Positions 1 through 12,408 of a stretch of DNA of 64,000 bases are shown piece by piece. The stretch spans positions 868,001-932,000 of the forward strand of contig JALQBC010000002.1 in the NCBI GenBank assembly GCA_023375675.1, given 5' to 3'. Position 1 is the stretch's first letter; each line of letters starts with the position of its first letter. The DNA comes from Cytospora piceicola. Taxonomy: Eukaryota > Ascomycota > Sordariomycetes > Diaporthales > Cytosporaceae. Made by a program: the position numbers and the translations under genes. The notes below the pieces were generated by a model. It was not told where the DNA came from, searched no databases, and was given only the letters and a program-made list of their open reading frames with translations.

Positions 1-2935
1 GCGGCTCGTCGCCTTCCTTAGAATGTCTCTGTGCGCACACCGGGTCCACGGGGTATACGATAGGGGAGGGCGCAGTTCAGTGTATTGTGGCCGAGAACAA
101 TGTCGGGGCCTGTCAGGGCATGGACAAGCACTGTAGGTCTTTTGGTTTCTGTGTGCCTGCTGTGAAGTGAGGTTGGTGATACTGACATTACCGGCAGCCG
201 ATGTAGTTTCAGATGCATACGACATGTGCAAGAACGAGCCCGATGCGGCATCAGAGACACATGCGACGATAATAGCGACGCTGATCGTGCCACCAACGGG
301 AGCATTGATCTTCCCTGATCCGTCTACCACCGCAGCAACCACAACAACAAGCTCGAGCCGCAGCTGGACGACGAGTCACACAACGCCGACCGTCACTCCT
401 TCAACCTCGACAGTAGCATCAAGTTTGACATCGTCTTCGTCTTCGTCGGCATCATCACCATCTTCATCGACATCTGGAGCGGCAGCATCAAGCACAGGCA
501 CGTCCGGCACCGTTGTCAAATCATCGAAACTCACTGGCGCACAAATAGGAGGCATCGCAGGAGGATTTGCAGCGGCCGTCCTGCTCGCAGCTCTCGCACT
601 CTTTTTGTTCCTACGCAAGCGTCGAGGCCAGCCGCTGACTGGGTTCTACCGGATGAATGACTCAAACAGTCCGCGAAGGGATCATGGACCTAGCCCTAAG
701 ATCTCTGCGCCGCAGTATCAGGAGCCGAAATCAATGTCATTTACCAGGGCGCTCGCGCAGCGGGCTAGTAGGACTCTCACCCGGCCGGACACCATCGGTC
801 TCGCGATATCGCCTGAGGGCAGTGGCATGCAGGGGGCAGCAGGGCGGCCAGGGGAGAGCATGGGGGCCGCGAACACCGCCCCTGCCGCAGCGGTGGGAGC
901 CCGGAGGCACTCGCCGTCGCCGCCTCCCATACCACCCCTATCACCGCTCCGGGCCCAGGCTAGCTTCAACTTCCCCCCGACACAAGGCCATGGGCAGCCA
1001 CACCCTCAGGAGCAATCAAAACCAATCCTGTCCCTCGCCATCCCGCCCCCCAGGACATCACACTACAACGAGAACCGCTCCAGCACCATGTCCAACCAGG
1101 CTCGCATGCCCTTCGGTGGCGGGCGCGACAGCGCCATCACCGAGTTCGCAGAGGACGGCGAGACCTCGGCCGGGCCTGGCTCGGCACAGATCTGGCGCCC
1201 GCCCGCCACGGACCCAAAGTCCGCGACGACGTATTACATCGCCGACAAGTGGGGGAACTGGGTCCTCGGCGAGGCGGGGACCACGCCGGAGGAGCCGATC
1301 GCCGAGCTGCCGACGCCGGCCTCGAAGACGGCGGACGAGGTGCGGGCCGAGCAGCAGGAGCGGGCGGTCCCGGAGAGCAGCGCGGTGAGGGCGGCGGTCA
1401 GGGACCTCTCGTCGCCGGCGATGCCGTACGCCGCCGCCGCGGCGGCGGGTGGAAGAGGGACGCACAAGGCGAGGGGTGCGCAGGGGAGGTCGACGATACG
1501 GCAGGTGGCACCTGACAGTGGGCGGCTGCCCGTCAATTCGAGGAGCTCGAGTGTGTACTCGAGCTACGGCATGAACTTCAGCCTGCCGCAGACTGTTCAG
1601 CCGGGACCAGAGAACCCCATGCCGGCGGCCAGCACGGGTGTTACGCGGGGGAAGGGGCCGTCACACAATCCGGAGTCATATTACGCTAGGATCAGTGGTG
1701 GCAGGGCGGCCCCGTCTAGGGACCTCACGAGCAGAGCGCGAGGAGGATCTAGCAGTGGCAGTGGTGAGACACGAGCCAGGACGAACACGATGATGTCGCA
1801 GGACTCGAGCACGACGATCGCTTCCTCGATAGAGAGCGATGCGGGCGTGGAGCCGATGCCAACGCCGGCACGTCGTCAGTCAGCAGCGCCCGATCAGCAG
1901 CGAGACCAAGGGAGCTTGTCGCCTGTGTTCGAGTCTCCAGGGAGATCACCGGTGTCTTATCCCAAGATTCCACGACTGCACAATGTTCCAAGAATCGACA
2001 ATAACGGCTACAACAACCACGACAAGAACATCCCCGGCGGTCAAGAGAACAAGCCCCTGAAAAACCCTCGTCTGCGGGTGGTCAACGCAGGCGAGCCGAG
2101 AGACAGCCCGACCCTCGGCGTGGTCGACTCGCAAAAGCCAGTCCAGATGGGCACCGTGCGGGCGGCGGCACCGGTCCAGGGCCACATCTCGTTCTACGAC
2201 CCGGCCAAGAGGCAGAGCGTGAACCCCAACCCGGACCGGGACCCGGGACGGGTCCGCAGCGGGTCGCCCGACCGGACGGGCGAGGCGTCCCCGCCTCTGG
2301 GTCGGACATCGCACGTGCCTGCGAGGCCGGCCCTGCGGTCCTTCCAGCAGCACGTCAAGAACGACCGCGGCCGGCTCCCCTCGCAGTCGCACTACGGGCC
2401 CATGTCCATATACGACGCATACGCACGGCCCGAGTCGGACTACCCGCAGGAGCCAGCAAGGCCATCGCAACAATGGCAGCAGCAGCAGTACCTAGCGTAC
2501 AAGCCGCTTCAGCAACACCACCCCTACCCCCAACAGCACCGAGCCAGCCTCGCGCCCTCGCCCGCGTCCAACTCGCCCTCCACCTCCGCCTCGAACAGCA
2601 GCTCCAGCCTCCTGGCCAAGCGCCTGGGCGCCGAGCGGGCCGCGGCCTTCCAGGTGTCGGCGCCGGTCGAGAACACGTACAACTCGAGCCAGGCGCGGTG
2701 GAGGAGGCGCGACCCGGGCCCGGGTGGGGGTGCCCCGGGGGCGGGGCCGCCCGGGGGCGTGGTGGCCGCCGGGGGCCCGGTCACGCCCACGCCCAGGGCC
2801 CTGAACGTGAGGAAGAGGGCCGCCGGCGGGGACGGGCGTGAGGAGTGGGACGTGCAGCTCCCCGCGACGCCGGGGTGGAAGCCGCAGCTGACGCCTCAGA
2901 AGAGGGGGGGTGATCTGTATTTGAGAGTGCAGTGA
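1..2935 (+). CDS. Ser/Thr-rich single-pass membrane protein, 5' end cut by window edge
   Basis: Exons are <1..132 and 198..2935. The first part reads in frame from base 3 and joins across a 65-nt intron (donor GTAGGT, branch CTGAC, acceptor CAG) as GMDKH-S-DVVSDAYDMC, so the true start lies left of the window. The visible protein has a Cys-bearing extracellular piece, a long Ser/Thr tract, one membrane segment (GGIAGGFAAAVLLAALALFL) followed by RKRRG, then about 750 residues of proline- and serine-rich cytosolic sequence. Two short blocks recall fungal proteins usually named 'LPXTG-domain' proteins: YYIADKWGNWVLG, and the C-terminal PGWKPQLTP. The layout resembles Mid2/Wsc-like surface proteins, but no known sensor domain is visible. 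The function is unknown; a cell-surface or wall-linked role is inferred. Confidence 0.8.
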
Positions 2936-4547
2936 GTGGAAGAGAGACGATATTCCGGGGGGTGGGGGTGGAGCAGTGCGTATTATGTTGGGATTGGGAA
3001 AACGTGGAGAAGTCTATGTAATATTTTATTTTTTCATTTGGTTGGATAAAAGGAAGACATGAAGGCGTTTTGGGGGCTCTGGTGTCTCGCCATCAACGGG
3101 GATCAAGAACCAGGTTGGGGGTGTCATGTATACACCAAAGGAGTGTATGGCGTTTTGCATTCTACGTCTTTTTGTGTCGCTACTTGGGGGATCTAAGATA
3201 CCATCAATTGCATTGAATGTTCCAGCGTCAAGACCTGAATACCGTGAAGAATAATGCAATTATCCTCGTACCCCGATGATGAACAGCCCGCGCTCTACCA
3301 GGAGACCGGATGTTTCTATGAGCCTAGAGGAACGGGCGGCTATGATGATAATTAGATCAAGGCACCATATGTATCTTGCCTTAGTGGCCTGTCCATTTTA
3401 ACACTAGCAAAGAGAGGACGAATGACGGAGATCCAGTTGACTCGTACGATAGCAAAAGGGAAGAACCCAGAGAGGCCCGATCCATGGATATGTCAGTAGG
3501 AGGGGAGGGGAATAAACAAAGGAAAACAAAACTCAGCACACTGTGCTTCACAAAAAGAGCGAGCCACAACCAACCATTCAGGCCACCCATCGGCCTGTGC
3601 AATACAACGATTCGGCAGGAGTGAAAGGCGTCTTTGACATGATAAAAAATAGCCATACGAACTATCCACCCAGCTCATGTACGTACCGGGAAGATCAACT
3701 ATTTCCACACCGCCACTTGGCACTACGGACGCCAACATCCAATATTGTTAAAGCACAACTTCTGCCTTCATGAGGGATTAAAGTAGCGATACTGGAGATG
3801 ATAAGGGCGGTGGGAGGTCGGAGACAACTTCGTTACGAAAAGGTCGTTGAAAGGTTACAAGGACATTGAGCGGGTCTGAGTGGCTTGTGAGGTAACTGTC
3901 AAGTTAGCGGACAATTGCTCTCATGACATTGATCAAGATGAAGTACAGGTGGATCAGGAGCGTGGGGAGGGCAACATGGTCAAAATAGTATCCAGGATAC
4001 AGTAGCCGCCAAGATGAACCCGTCACTGGGATTGCCAATTCTATTGACATTGAATACCTAGGTAACGCCAGAAACGCCAGCTGTCAACGTGTGCCGTAAA
4101 GAAATATACGAGTACAGCCAGCCTTCCCTGTCCATGCCTCCGTCTGCTGCAGCCCGGTAGCTAGCTGCCTATGACTATGTATGCAGCCTTGTGAGAAAGA
4201 TTAATAAAAGAAATGTGGAACTTGACAGCAACTACAGACTCTTCCAGCCTTGCAAAAATGATGTGAGTAGCGGAATACCGAGCCCAAACAAGACACATTT
4301 AGGAAACCCAATCCCATCAAAGTCTTCGTCACGAACCTCGCCGGGATGTCACCAAGAACTCCTTGATGCTCACCTCTCTACTCGGAGTGGCCGAGGTCCC
4401 CGTCGCGAAGGAGTCAGTGGGGCTAGCAGCTCGTTCCTTGCCCTTCAACGACGAGGGCGTTGCATCAGAGACAGAGGGGCCCGCAAGCAGTGGTCGGGAG
4501 CTCTCAGCTGGGTTGGACGTCTCGCTCATGTGATCTTCATGGGCCAC
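2936..4547. other. Intergenic region between convergent genes
   Basis: No gene seen. It lies between the 3' ends of the membrane protein and the CDC50 gene. Short reading frames lack recognisable families. It holds one TACCTAGGTA palindrome at 4055-4064. Confidence 0.6.
4055..4064. repeat. TACCTAGGTA palindrome, copy 1
   Basis: Perfect 10-bp palindrome in the convergent gap about 480 bp beyond the CDC50 stop codon. Confidence 0.85.
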
Positions 4548-6208
4548 CTAGACCCCGCCTTGTGGTCCGAGGTCTCGTCCGCTGGCCATGGCCGCAGACG
4601 AGCCTGCTGGCTGTCTAGACGACGGTACATTATTCCAAGAGAGGTAGGTGTGGTCGCCGAGTTTTCTGTTTTTGTGTTCAGCACATCTGCTCTTTATCTT
4701 CTCATCTCCATTAACATAGGGGTGTTGGGACAAACCTTGGCTTCAGAAGATGCGTGACCGCGAAAATGGCGCCCAGGAGGATGCATAGACCTCCCACGAC
4801 TATATAGGCAATACCAAGGAACGGATTGCGACCACCCATAATCGTCCGGGTGCTAATAACGATGGACTTGGTGCCCTTGTACACGTGCGCGGGGAACCCT
4901 TGTTCCGTGATTAGTGACTGATGACACCGTACTGTTGAGTATTTGACTTACAATCAAGTATATCCACTTGATACGTCCCCTTCTTCATTGTGGTTGTGTC
5001 GTTCCTCATGTACAACTTGCTAAAATCCGGTAACCCAGCAGTGCGCATCCACACCATGAAGTGCTCGTTTTCACCAAGGTTCGGTGGGGGGTTGTCTTGT
5101 GTGTAGCCATTGGGAAATTGCACGTGCCAGTTGGGCGGCACAGCAATACTGTCGATAGGGGTTGCTGACGAGATGTTCTTGTAGAGCTCCTTGTCCGAGT
5201 CCCATGCAATGCCTTTCTCGGTCATGTTGTAGGGCGTATTCTCGGTGCCTACAGCGTACGGGCTGAAGAAGGTATCGTTGAAGATCGAGTTGGCGATGAG
5301 TCCGCAGGGATAGTACGGCTTTTCAGTACCATCCTGCGTCTTGAGGGGCGTGCAATCAGAATCATTGACCTGTTTACCAGTGACACTCTTGCCAGCCAAC
5401 TGTTGATCGAAGAAGCTGTCGACGTAGCGTCGGTGATTTTGGTAGAAGTTTGTAAGTCGATAAAAGAAGAGAACTGGTGGAGTCATATCTTCAGGTACTG
5501 AGAACTGTATCATGCATTTTTCGGTTTGGGTGACACTTCCATCAAAGGTAACATTGACCGTCTCCCGCCTCCATTGCGCTCTGACATCGGTATTGTTCTT
5601 GAACTGGGAATAGACGTTCGCGGAGGGTACGGCGTCGAAAGTGTTGGCGGTGTTATTGGGTGCATCCCGATAGCACGTCGTGTAGTCGATCGAGATTTCT
5701 TGGACCTGCAAAGCCGTCAGATGTTGGTCAGACGCGAGTAACGATTTAAAAGCGGTGGCCCATGTACCTGCGAACTTGCGTAAAGCAAGAGGCCCCCTAT
5801 GGGCGCGAATATGATACCAATTGATAAGAACAAGGGCAACACCGTCTTGGGTGTCAGGATCGGTCTGGTCCATGGTCAGCAATCTGCGCGATCGCTCTCC
5901 TCGAACTCCATGTTCGGCAACTTACTGCCATGCCTTCAACCGCTGCTGGCGAAACGCAGTATCTATGAGGCGAGGTGGACCATCAGCTTTTTGAACCAGA
6001 AGCTCGGGCGTATTTGACCAGGTTACTGCTCCATGGTGTCTCTATCTCCATGGCGTGGGAACTGATTGCATATAATGCGGATGCGCCGGGGGCGGTACTC
6101 ACTGGCTGGGCGGCGACTCTTCTTCTTCTTGTCATCAGACTTGCTTGCTCCGGATTCCTGTGATGCGATCGAATCGGTATGGCCGACTCTTGTCGGTGAA
6201 TCGGCCAT
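4548..6208 (-). CDS. CDC50/LEM3-family subunit of P4-ATPase lipid flippase
   Basis: Exons on the minus strand: 6208-6103, 5962-5926, 5864-5768, 5705-4952, 4898-4736, 4665-4548, giving 424 residues. Proteins of this family are the beta subunits that chaperone P4-ATPases and allow phospholipid flipping at the Golgi, endosomes or plasma membrane. A lysine-rich N-terminus ([11 protein letters not shown]) leads into [19 protein letters not shown], then a membrane segment split by an intron ([20 protein letters not shown]), [10 protein letters not shown], and a large glycosylated lumenal domain with paired Cys and many N-x-S/T sites. YKGTKS, a second membrane segment ([17 protein letters not shown]) and the C-terminal [13 protein letters not shown] follow. 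These blocks are characteristic of the family. The fifth-exon acceptor was chosen as ACAAG just before GGTTCCCC because it preserves family spacing; its branch site CTAAT is good. The 37-nt second exon is easily missed. Confidence 0.95.
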
Positions 6209-9200
6209 GTTTGGCGGGGAAATAGGTGATGGCGGGCGGTGGATGTCGTTAATGATTGAGGAAGCGTGTTGATGGGGAAACGTCTAGGTAGTCGAAGTCC
6301 GTCCAAGGGGCTCTTACACGCGCAAAGAGCGTCCAAGATCCGATTAAATTGTGGCTTGGCAAGAGGCGCAGTTGTTGCTTACTGTGTAGTGTACCGCTTG
6401 ATAAGGGATTACGTAACAAGGCTGTCGCCCTGGCAGCTGGCCCGCCCTCCGCCCCAGGGCCCAAGCGCCCCTACAGCCTATGCAGGTACGGGCCTACTGA
6501 TCAAGCACCTTTTTTTTTAATGTTTAAGTTGACATCGAAGAGTCCCTCTTCTTCCATTTATTTGCACAACAGTGATGTCACTATTGGCTCCATGTCACTG
6601 CTACCACCATTTTCAAACTCTTGGAAGTGTCACAACTTCTCTGTCTGAGGTGTTTGTAATAAGGGAGAGACAAGGCCAGCCTCTGTTACTGAGCACTGTA
6701 GAAGTCTCATCCGTCAGCTGGAGACGCAGGATCACGATCTCAACATCTAAGCACACATGGTAGCGTTGAACTCAGCCTGTCGATACAAGATCTTATGCCA
6801 TCATACTACCCGCCGTTAGAAATGTTACCCAGCAGAGAAGAAGCCAGTTGCTCCACATGCTCTGATGCTCTGCTGTAAGTAAATAAACTGAGCTTTTTGC
6901 CACAGTGGTTTCAACATCTCGTGTCTCTGCAACCAGCCAATCTAGATAGTCTCTTCGAGTCAGCGTCACCAGCACCATCCTTTGTTACGGGGTTGTTGTG
7001 AGTAAGCTATTTGTGGCCCAGAGCACAGAGTTACAAATGTCTCTCGCTAAGGCAACCTACGCTCTTTCAAACGACGATCTCAGGGCAGCCGATGCCTTCA
7101 CCGTTGTCCGGGTGTCCGGTTGAGTAGCACTTGTGTAAAGCTGCCTAGTCTCCGCCAACAACCCAACCAACCCAATCCTGCCGTCGACTGCCGAACAGGT
7201 CAAGGCTGTGTTTGTCGGGTTACGTAGCGTTGCAAGCCATGCACGGGCGGGAGTTCGACCCACCATTGCGTACCATTGCGTAGACATCTGGAAGCTGGGG
7301 GAGGTGAACCTTCATCCACTCTGCCAACCATGGCTGCCATGAGGAAGCAATGATGGGTATGATAACCGGACAGCCGGGTACCGACGTCAAGTCAACAAAC
7401 GATGATCTCAAGGGCTGAAGGGCCTTGACGCCACAGTACTGGAGCTACCGCCGCCAAAATAAAAGGGGGCGGCGACAAATGAGTGGACCATCAAAGTTAA
7501 GCGTATTGACGGTGTGAGCAAAAAGGGTACCTAGGTAGCGCTTAGTTCCCCGTCTTCCGTTCTGACACACAGAACACAAAGGCATGACAGGGCGGATGAA
7601 CAGGTGCTATCTCTGAAGGGGTGTGGTCGGATTGGACAAGGTGGATAGGCCGACAGGGTAGGAGATGCATCATGCTAGGATGACTTGAACGGTCCAGATG
7701 GCTTGGAAAGACCTTTGGATCAAATCAAATGGTTGGACAACGGGTCGGGGGCGAGCTGCAACAGAAGCATCAAGAAGCTCGAGAAGCTCGAGAAGAATCG
7801 GAGATCAACGCCGGCAGGGCTGGAGGGCATCGGGCCCGTTGAACCAGGGCCATCAGCTGATCCGTGCATGTCTTTCTAGAAGGCTTCGACTCGATGACAA
7901 GCCCCTCCCTGACGAGAAGGGCGCGCATAGTGGCCCCTGCTCCCGCGGATGGTACAGGTTCAGGCCGGCTTTCGAATGCCCGCAGGCCTTGGGATCCTGG
8001 CAGGGACACTGAGGAGGTCCCTGCCTAACAGCGCTAGCAAGGAACACAGGTCACTCCTCCGCATCTTTTGGGTGCAAAGACCCTGCACAGAAGGGATGGC
8101 ACGGTGCTGCGATACAAGCCCAACTTCCCCCCCCCCCCCAAAACCCACTTGCATCAATCAATGCTCACTAACCTAAGTTCGGGCAGAGCGAGCCAAAGCT
8201 GCCTCCCCCCAGTCCACCCTCAATCTCCTGTCTGTCATTTGCATCTACTCCGTAATTGCGACTCCTATTGCAACAGAAAGGCCTTGCAACCGAAAGAACT
8301 TGCCTCTCCTCACCGGGCTGCAAATTCTTGATTCTTTCAGTCTCAGTCTCTCTTGCCTTGGCAATCAGCTATACTTCTGACAATCGCAACACGCAATCGC
8401 ATTCCTGACCTCAGTCAGCCTTCCCAACTCAACACTCAAACCTCGTCACCCTCGCGACGTCAATAGCCGCTGCACTGCACTGCACTGCTCCAGCCCTCGG
8501 ACATCCTCCTACCCTTGACCCATCTGCCTCTACACTATTCGCCACGATAGCCCTTTTCCGAATAGCTTCTACTTCAATCCCATTCTAGCCAGCCTCGGCG
8601 TTGCCTGTCATCCCGGATTCATCATCACGGTGTCTCCGATATTGCCTGTTCTACTATTATTGGCATTGGCATTATATCACCCAGCCTCCTCGCAACGTCG
8701 TCTCCCTTCTTAACTCGACGTTCCTTCTTCGATCGAGAACTCTCTTGTGCTGTCAACTCTTGTCTTCTTGTCCTCTATATTCCAGGTGCTCATGCTCTGA
8801 CCCTGCTATCCAAACCGAAACCTCTAGTAAGTCTTGCACTCGATCTACTACCCCTTTGGAACATCTAGCTACCCCGTTTCGCCCTCCTGCGATCAGATTA
8901 TGCTATGACAGTGCGGCTTGACTGCGAGCATTGTACACATCATTTCTCGCAATTGCGATACTGTCGGCTTCTTTGACACTTATGGGACCGTTTCTTTGAG
9001 CTGGGACCGGCCCCCATCCCCTAGCATGTCTCAATCTTCTTGCACAATCCCGTTCCAGACCCTGCCCACATGTTTGCTCCTTGCTCCTCGTCCCATGGGC
9101 TCCCCATGCGGCTTATTCTTTACTGACATGTCAAAGCAGCCTTGTCGCAAAGGAAACCCCACACATCATCTTCCAGCTCAAAGGTAACTTTCGCCCCTCG

Positions 9201-9379
9201 CTTTCCCTCAGCCGGCCTTGTGCTATAACAATATGACGCTCCCAACTCTCTCCCTCTTCTGCTTGGCAGAAAGGTGACTGCGTAATGCTTTGCAGAACCA
9301 AGCGCAACTTTCCATATCCCAATCTATTTGCTTTTTATCTCACACTCTTGTCTTTTCGCAGCTCGTTCTAGTCGGTCAC
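6209..9379. other. Long upstream region and leader of the PKA regulatory gene
   Basis: No convincing gene in 3.1 kb between two divergent start codons. From about 8190 onward the plus strand becomes pyrimidine-rich, as expected for the leader of the PKA regulatory subunit. Splice-like signals near 9187 (GTAACT), 9268 (GGCAG) and 9360 (TTCGCAG) suggest one or two introns within the 5' UTR. A run of 13 C occurs at 8127-8139 and a TACCTAGGTA palindrome at 7528. Several short upstream ATGs exist. Confidence 0.55.
7528..7537. repeat. TACCTAGGTA palindrome, copy 2
   Basis: Lies 1.85 kb before the PKA regulatory subunit start codon, within GGGTACCTAGGTAGCG, the same 16-base context as the copy at 38086. 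Confidence 0.85.
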
Positions 9380-10815
9380 ATGATGAATCTTCCAGTGGCT
9401 TACCTGAGGGAGATACAGGATTTGAACAGCCAAGTGCTTCGATCCAAACCGCAGGATATCCTCCAGTTCTGCTACGATCACTTCGCCGGCCGACTGGCAT
9501 CCGAACGCAACAAATTGTTCTCCGACAACACTCCAAACAAGCGGCTCAAGACAGCCAAAACTCGACCGCCCGCCATGTCGAGCAGCTTCAGCAGCCCCTT
9601 CGGGGTCAATGCGAACCCCTTTGGGTCCAACGATGGCGCCATGATGCAGAAGGTTATTGAAGAGGAGGAGAACGATACCATTACTTCGCCAACAACTGGC
9701 ACCTTCAACTCACAGTCGGGCTCTATCTTCAGTGGTCCCTTTGGAGGCGACGGTAGCTTCGACGGTCCCCCGTCTGCTATGCGAAGCCCGCCCAACCCTG
9801 AGAACTTCCCGGCTCAATACAACTTTGGCCGTCGAACCTCCGTGTCCGCCGAATCCCTCAAGCCCAATACGGATAACAACGACAACTGGCAACCTCCTGT
9901 GTACCCCAAGACCGAGGGCCAGCTTTCGAGGCTGACAAACGCCATTTCTAAGAACTTTTTATTCAGCCACATGGACGACGAGCAGAAGTCTCAAGTACTC
10001 GGAGCAATGCAGGAGAAGCCGATCCCGGCAAAGGACATCAAGGTATGTGGGCATAGTTTCATTGATTTGATTCGGACAGGGCGGTAATTGACCAACACCC
10101 CCAGGTTATTACCCAAGGTGATGCTGGTGACTATTTCTACATTGTTGAGAAGGGCACCTTCAACGTGTTCGTCAACGCCTCCGGAGCACTGAAGCCCGGG
10201 CCTGACGGCCTTGGATTCCAGGTTGGTGCAATCGAGGCAGGTGGTTCCTTCGGAGAGCTTGCTCTCATGTACAATGCGCCTCGGGCTGCTACTATTATTT
10301 CCGCCGAGGCACACAGCACGCTGTGGGCCCTGGATAGAGTGACGTTCCGCCGGATCCTGATGGAGTCGACTTTCCAACGCCGGCGCATGTACGAGAGCTT
10401 CTTGGAGGAGGTGCCACTGCTGAAGACGCTCACGCCCTACGAACGGTCCAAGATCGCCGACGCCCTCGAGACGCAGAAGTATCCACCGGGGACCCCCATC
10501 ATCAACCAGGGCGACCCAGGATACGACTTCTACCTTCTCGAAAGCGGCGAATGCGATGCATACAAGGAAGGTGTGCACAAGGAACGGATTAACCTCCGGC
10601 ATTACGAAAAGGGCGACTTTTTCGGTGAGCTGGCGCTGCTCAACGACGCCCCCCGTGCGGCCACGGTGATCAGCGTGACGGAGGTGAAGGTTGCCAAGCT
10701 GGGCAAGAACGCTTTCCAGAGATTGCTCGGGCCAGTTGAGAGCATCATGAGAAGAACAAAGTACGAAGATGTCAAATCCGGGGTTGAAGACGTGGACCCG
10801 CTTCAGTCGGCCTAG
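9380..10815 (+). CDS. cAMP-dependent protein kinase regulatory subunit
   Basis: Exons 9380-10042 and 10105-10815 (phase 0 join ...DIK/VITQGD) give 457 residues. It holds the PKA catalytic subunit inactive until cAMP binds. An N-terminal RII-type dimerisation/docking helix region is at about residues 5-40 (YLREIQDLNSQVL...DILQFC). The pseudo/autophosphorylation site RRTSVS is at 151-156, with Ser154 making it type II. Two cyclic-nucleotide-binding domains follow, with phosphate-binding cassettes FGELALMYNAPRAA (270-283) and FGELALLNDAPRAA (394-407), each keeping the Glu and Arg that contact cAMP. The start ATG at 9380 (or 9383) follows an acceptor-like TTTTCGCAG and matches the N-terminus expected in related moulds (short leader, then YxxEIxxLNxxVL). 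Expected to be a single-copy signalling gene controlling growth and development. Confidence 0.96.
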
Positions 10816-11671
10816 TGCTGCCCTGCTACCTTGGACCTGGACCCGGACAGATCACTAACATGGCCTGATGAACGACAGATCGGGAAACTTGCATCGAACG
10901 TCTAGACGAAACACGACTGAATGCGGCCGTTCGCGCGGACACAGAATGAGGGCTTGGACGGATGGACAACTGGTGGAGGCTTGAACGAGATCATGCGTGG
11001 ATGGGACGGTGGTGGTTTTGAATATGACGGGAGAAGGGGACCCTGGAGTTAGGCTTACATTGGCGTTTTGAGTGATGGCATCACCCGGCAAACGAGTATA
11101 CACCTCTTCCTTCGCTAGCTATCGTGTAGGAGATATGCTTTTTCGTTTCAACATCAGATACCTATGGCAAGAAAAGAAGACGGCGTAACAACAGAATGCT
11201 GTTCCGAGTATTATAAAGCACAGTTCTTAACTATTTGTCTACTACTAAACTGCTCCTCTTGCCTCTTCGCAAACTGTCTTCTCTTCCTTTGGTGATCATG
11301 CGACCTTGCCCATGATATGTGTGGAGGTCAACACCGGTACCGCCTATCAAGACCTAGACACCCTGTTCTCTGATTGCTGAGTCCAAGTCCCTCATTGCTG
11401 TCATCTAGTCGGTTACGATCCGACTACCGCCTGCCACGGAGCGGCACGGACTCTAGTCCGGCCCACCATCAGACGTCTCCGAGGTGACCATATGTGTCAC
11501 TCCAGATGTCGGGGGTTAAGTAAGCCCAATGGACCATCAGGGTTATAAAATCGAAGGCGCGTTGAAGCCATAGCCACTGGTAAGCCTCCTAAGTGTGCTG
11601 CAAAAGCCATCATAGTATCGTATCGTCGACGTCGTGTGTGCTCGAAACTCATCCACCCCGAACAGAGCATC
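10816..11671. other. Intergenic region between convergent genes
   Basis: Between the 3' ends of the PKA regulatory gene and the SPF27 gene. A 7-bp stem with a 7-nt loop is present at 11406-11426, but no RNA family is recognised. Confidence 0.55.
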
Positions 11672-12408
11672 CTACGCCTCCGCCTGCGCCCTCTGCACCT
11701 CAAGGACCTCCCTCCTCAAGCCCTCGGCAGCGACCTCCGTCTCCAGCACGCGGCCCACGCCGCGCCGCCACGTGTCGTCCAGGCCCCTGATCTCGCCGCC
11801 GGCCTCCTCCTGCACGCGCTGGCGGCGGATGGTGACGAGGTCGATCTCCCGCCTCGCGCCGGCGACCTCCCTCTCGAGGGCCCTGAGCTCGGCCTCGAGG
11901 TGCCAGTTGCCCACGAGCCAGGCGTTCTTGCCGTAGCTGTCGAGCAGGGCCAGGTTCTGCCTCCGGCCGCCCAGGTACGACATGGCCGTGTAGGCCTGCG
12001 CCAGGGCGGGCTCCAGCTCGCCGCGGCCGGCGGCGGCGGGGTCGGGCAGGTCGGGGGCCTCGTACCGGGAGAGGTCGACGGCGCGGAGGGGCGCGGGCCT
12101 GCCGGGGTCCGGGGAGGCGGCTATGCGGTCGAGCTCGGACTGCATGGTCGGCGTGAAGTCGGGGCTGGCCGGGGGCGGGAGGAGGGCGTGGTGGGGGTCG
12201 TCCGCGACGGCGGCGCGCTCGAGGGAGATGAGGGCTTCTGCTGCGGCGCGCTCCTCGGGGGTGGGCTCGGGGTCGATGTCTGGGAGGGTGTGTGGTTAGT
12301 GGTTGTTTGGAGGAGGGGGAGAAGGGTGGCTCGTATGGCATGATCGTGAGGTTTGGGGGGGAGGGGCTTACAAGGGAGAGATTCGTGGACTGTCGTTATT
12401 GAAGGCAT
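11672..12408 (-). CDS. SPF27/BCAS2-family pre-mRNA splicing factor (PRP19 complex)
   Basis: Exons 12408-12372 and 12279-11672 give 214 residues. BCAS2/SPF27 (Cwf7 in fission yeast) is a core subunit of the PRP19/NineTeen complex that activates the spliceosome. The join MPSITTVHESLP-Y-IDPEPTPEER recreates the family's LPYID.EPTPEER signature. The middle carries the conserved NLALLDSYGKNAWLVGNWHLE block, and the remainder is a long helical C-terminus with regular heptads ending QRAQAEA, as usual for this family. Codon use is very GC-rich. The start ATG lies only 37 nt from the first donor. The GC-rich opposite-strand frames here are shadows. Confidence 0.93.

Noticed and set aside
7240..7275. 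GGGAGTTCGACCCACC, similar to a tRNA B box
   Set aside because: No matching A box or acceptor stem was found at the right distance on either strand.
11406..11426. Stem-loop with a 7-bp stem and 7-nt loop resembling a tRNA T-arm
   Set aside because: The loop lacks the TTCRA pattern and no D-arm, anticodon arm or acceptor stem could be fitted around it.
11636..12343. Long plus-strand frame opposite SPF27
   Set aside because: It is a GC-rich mirror of the SPF27 coding strand, with biased Ala/Gly/Val composition and no family resemblance.
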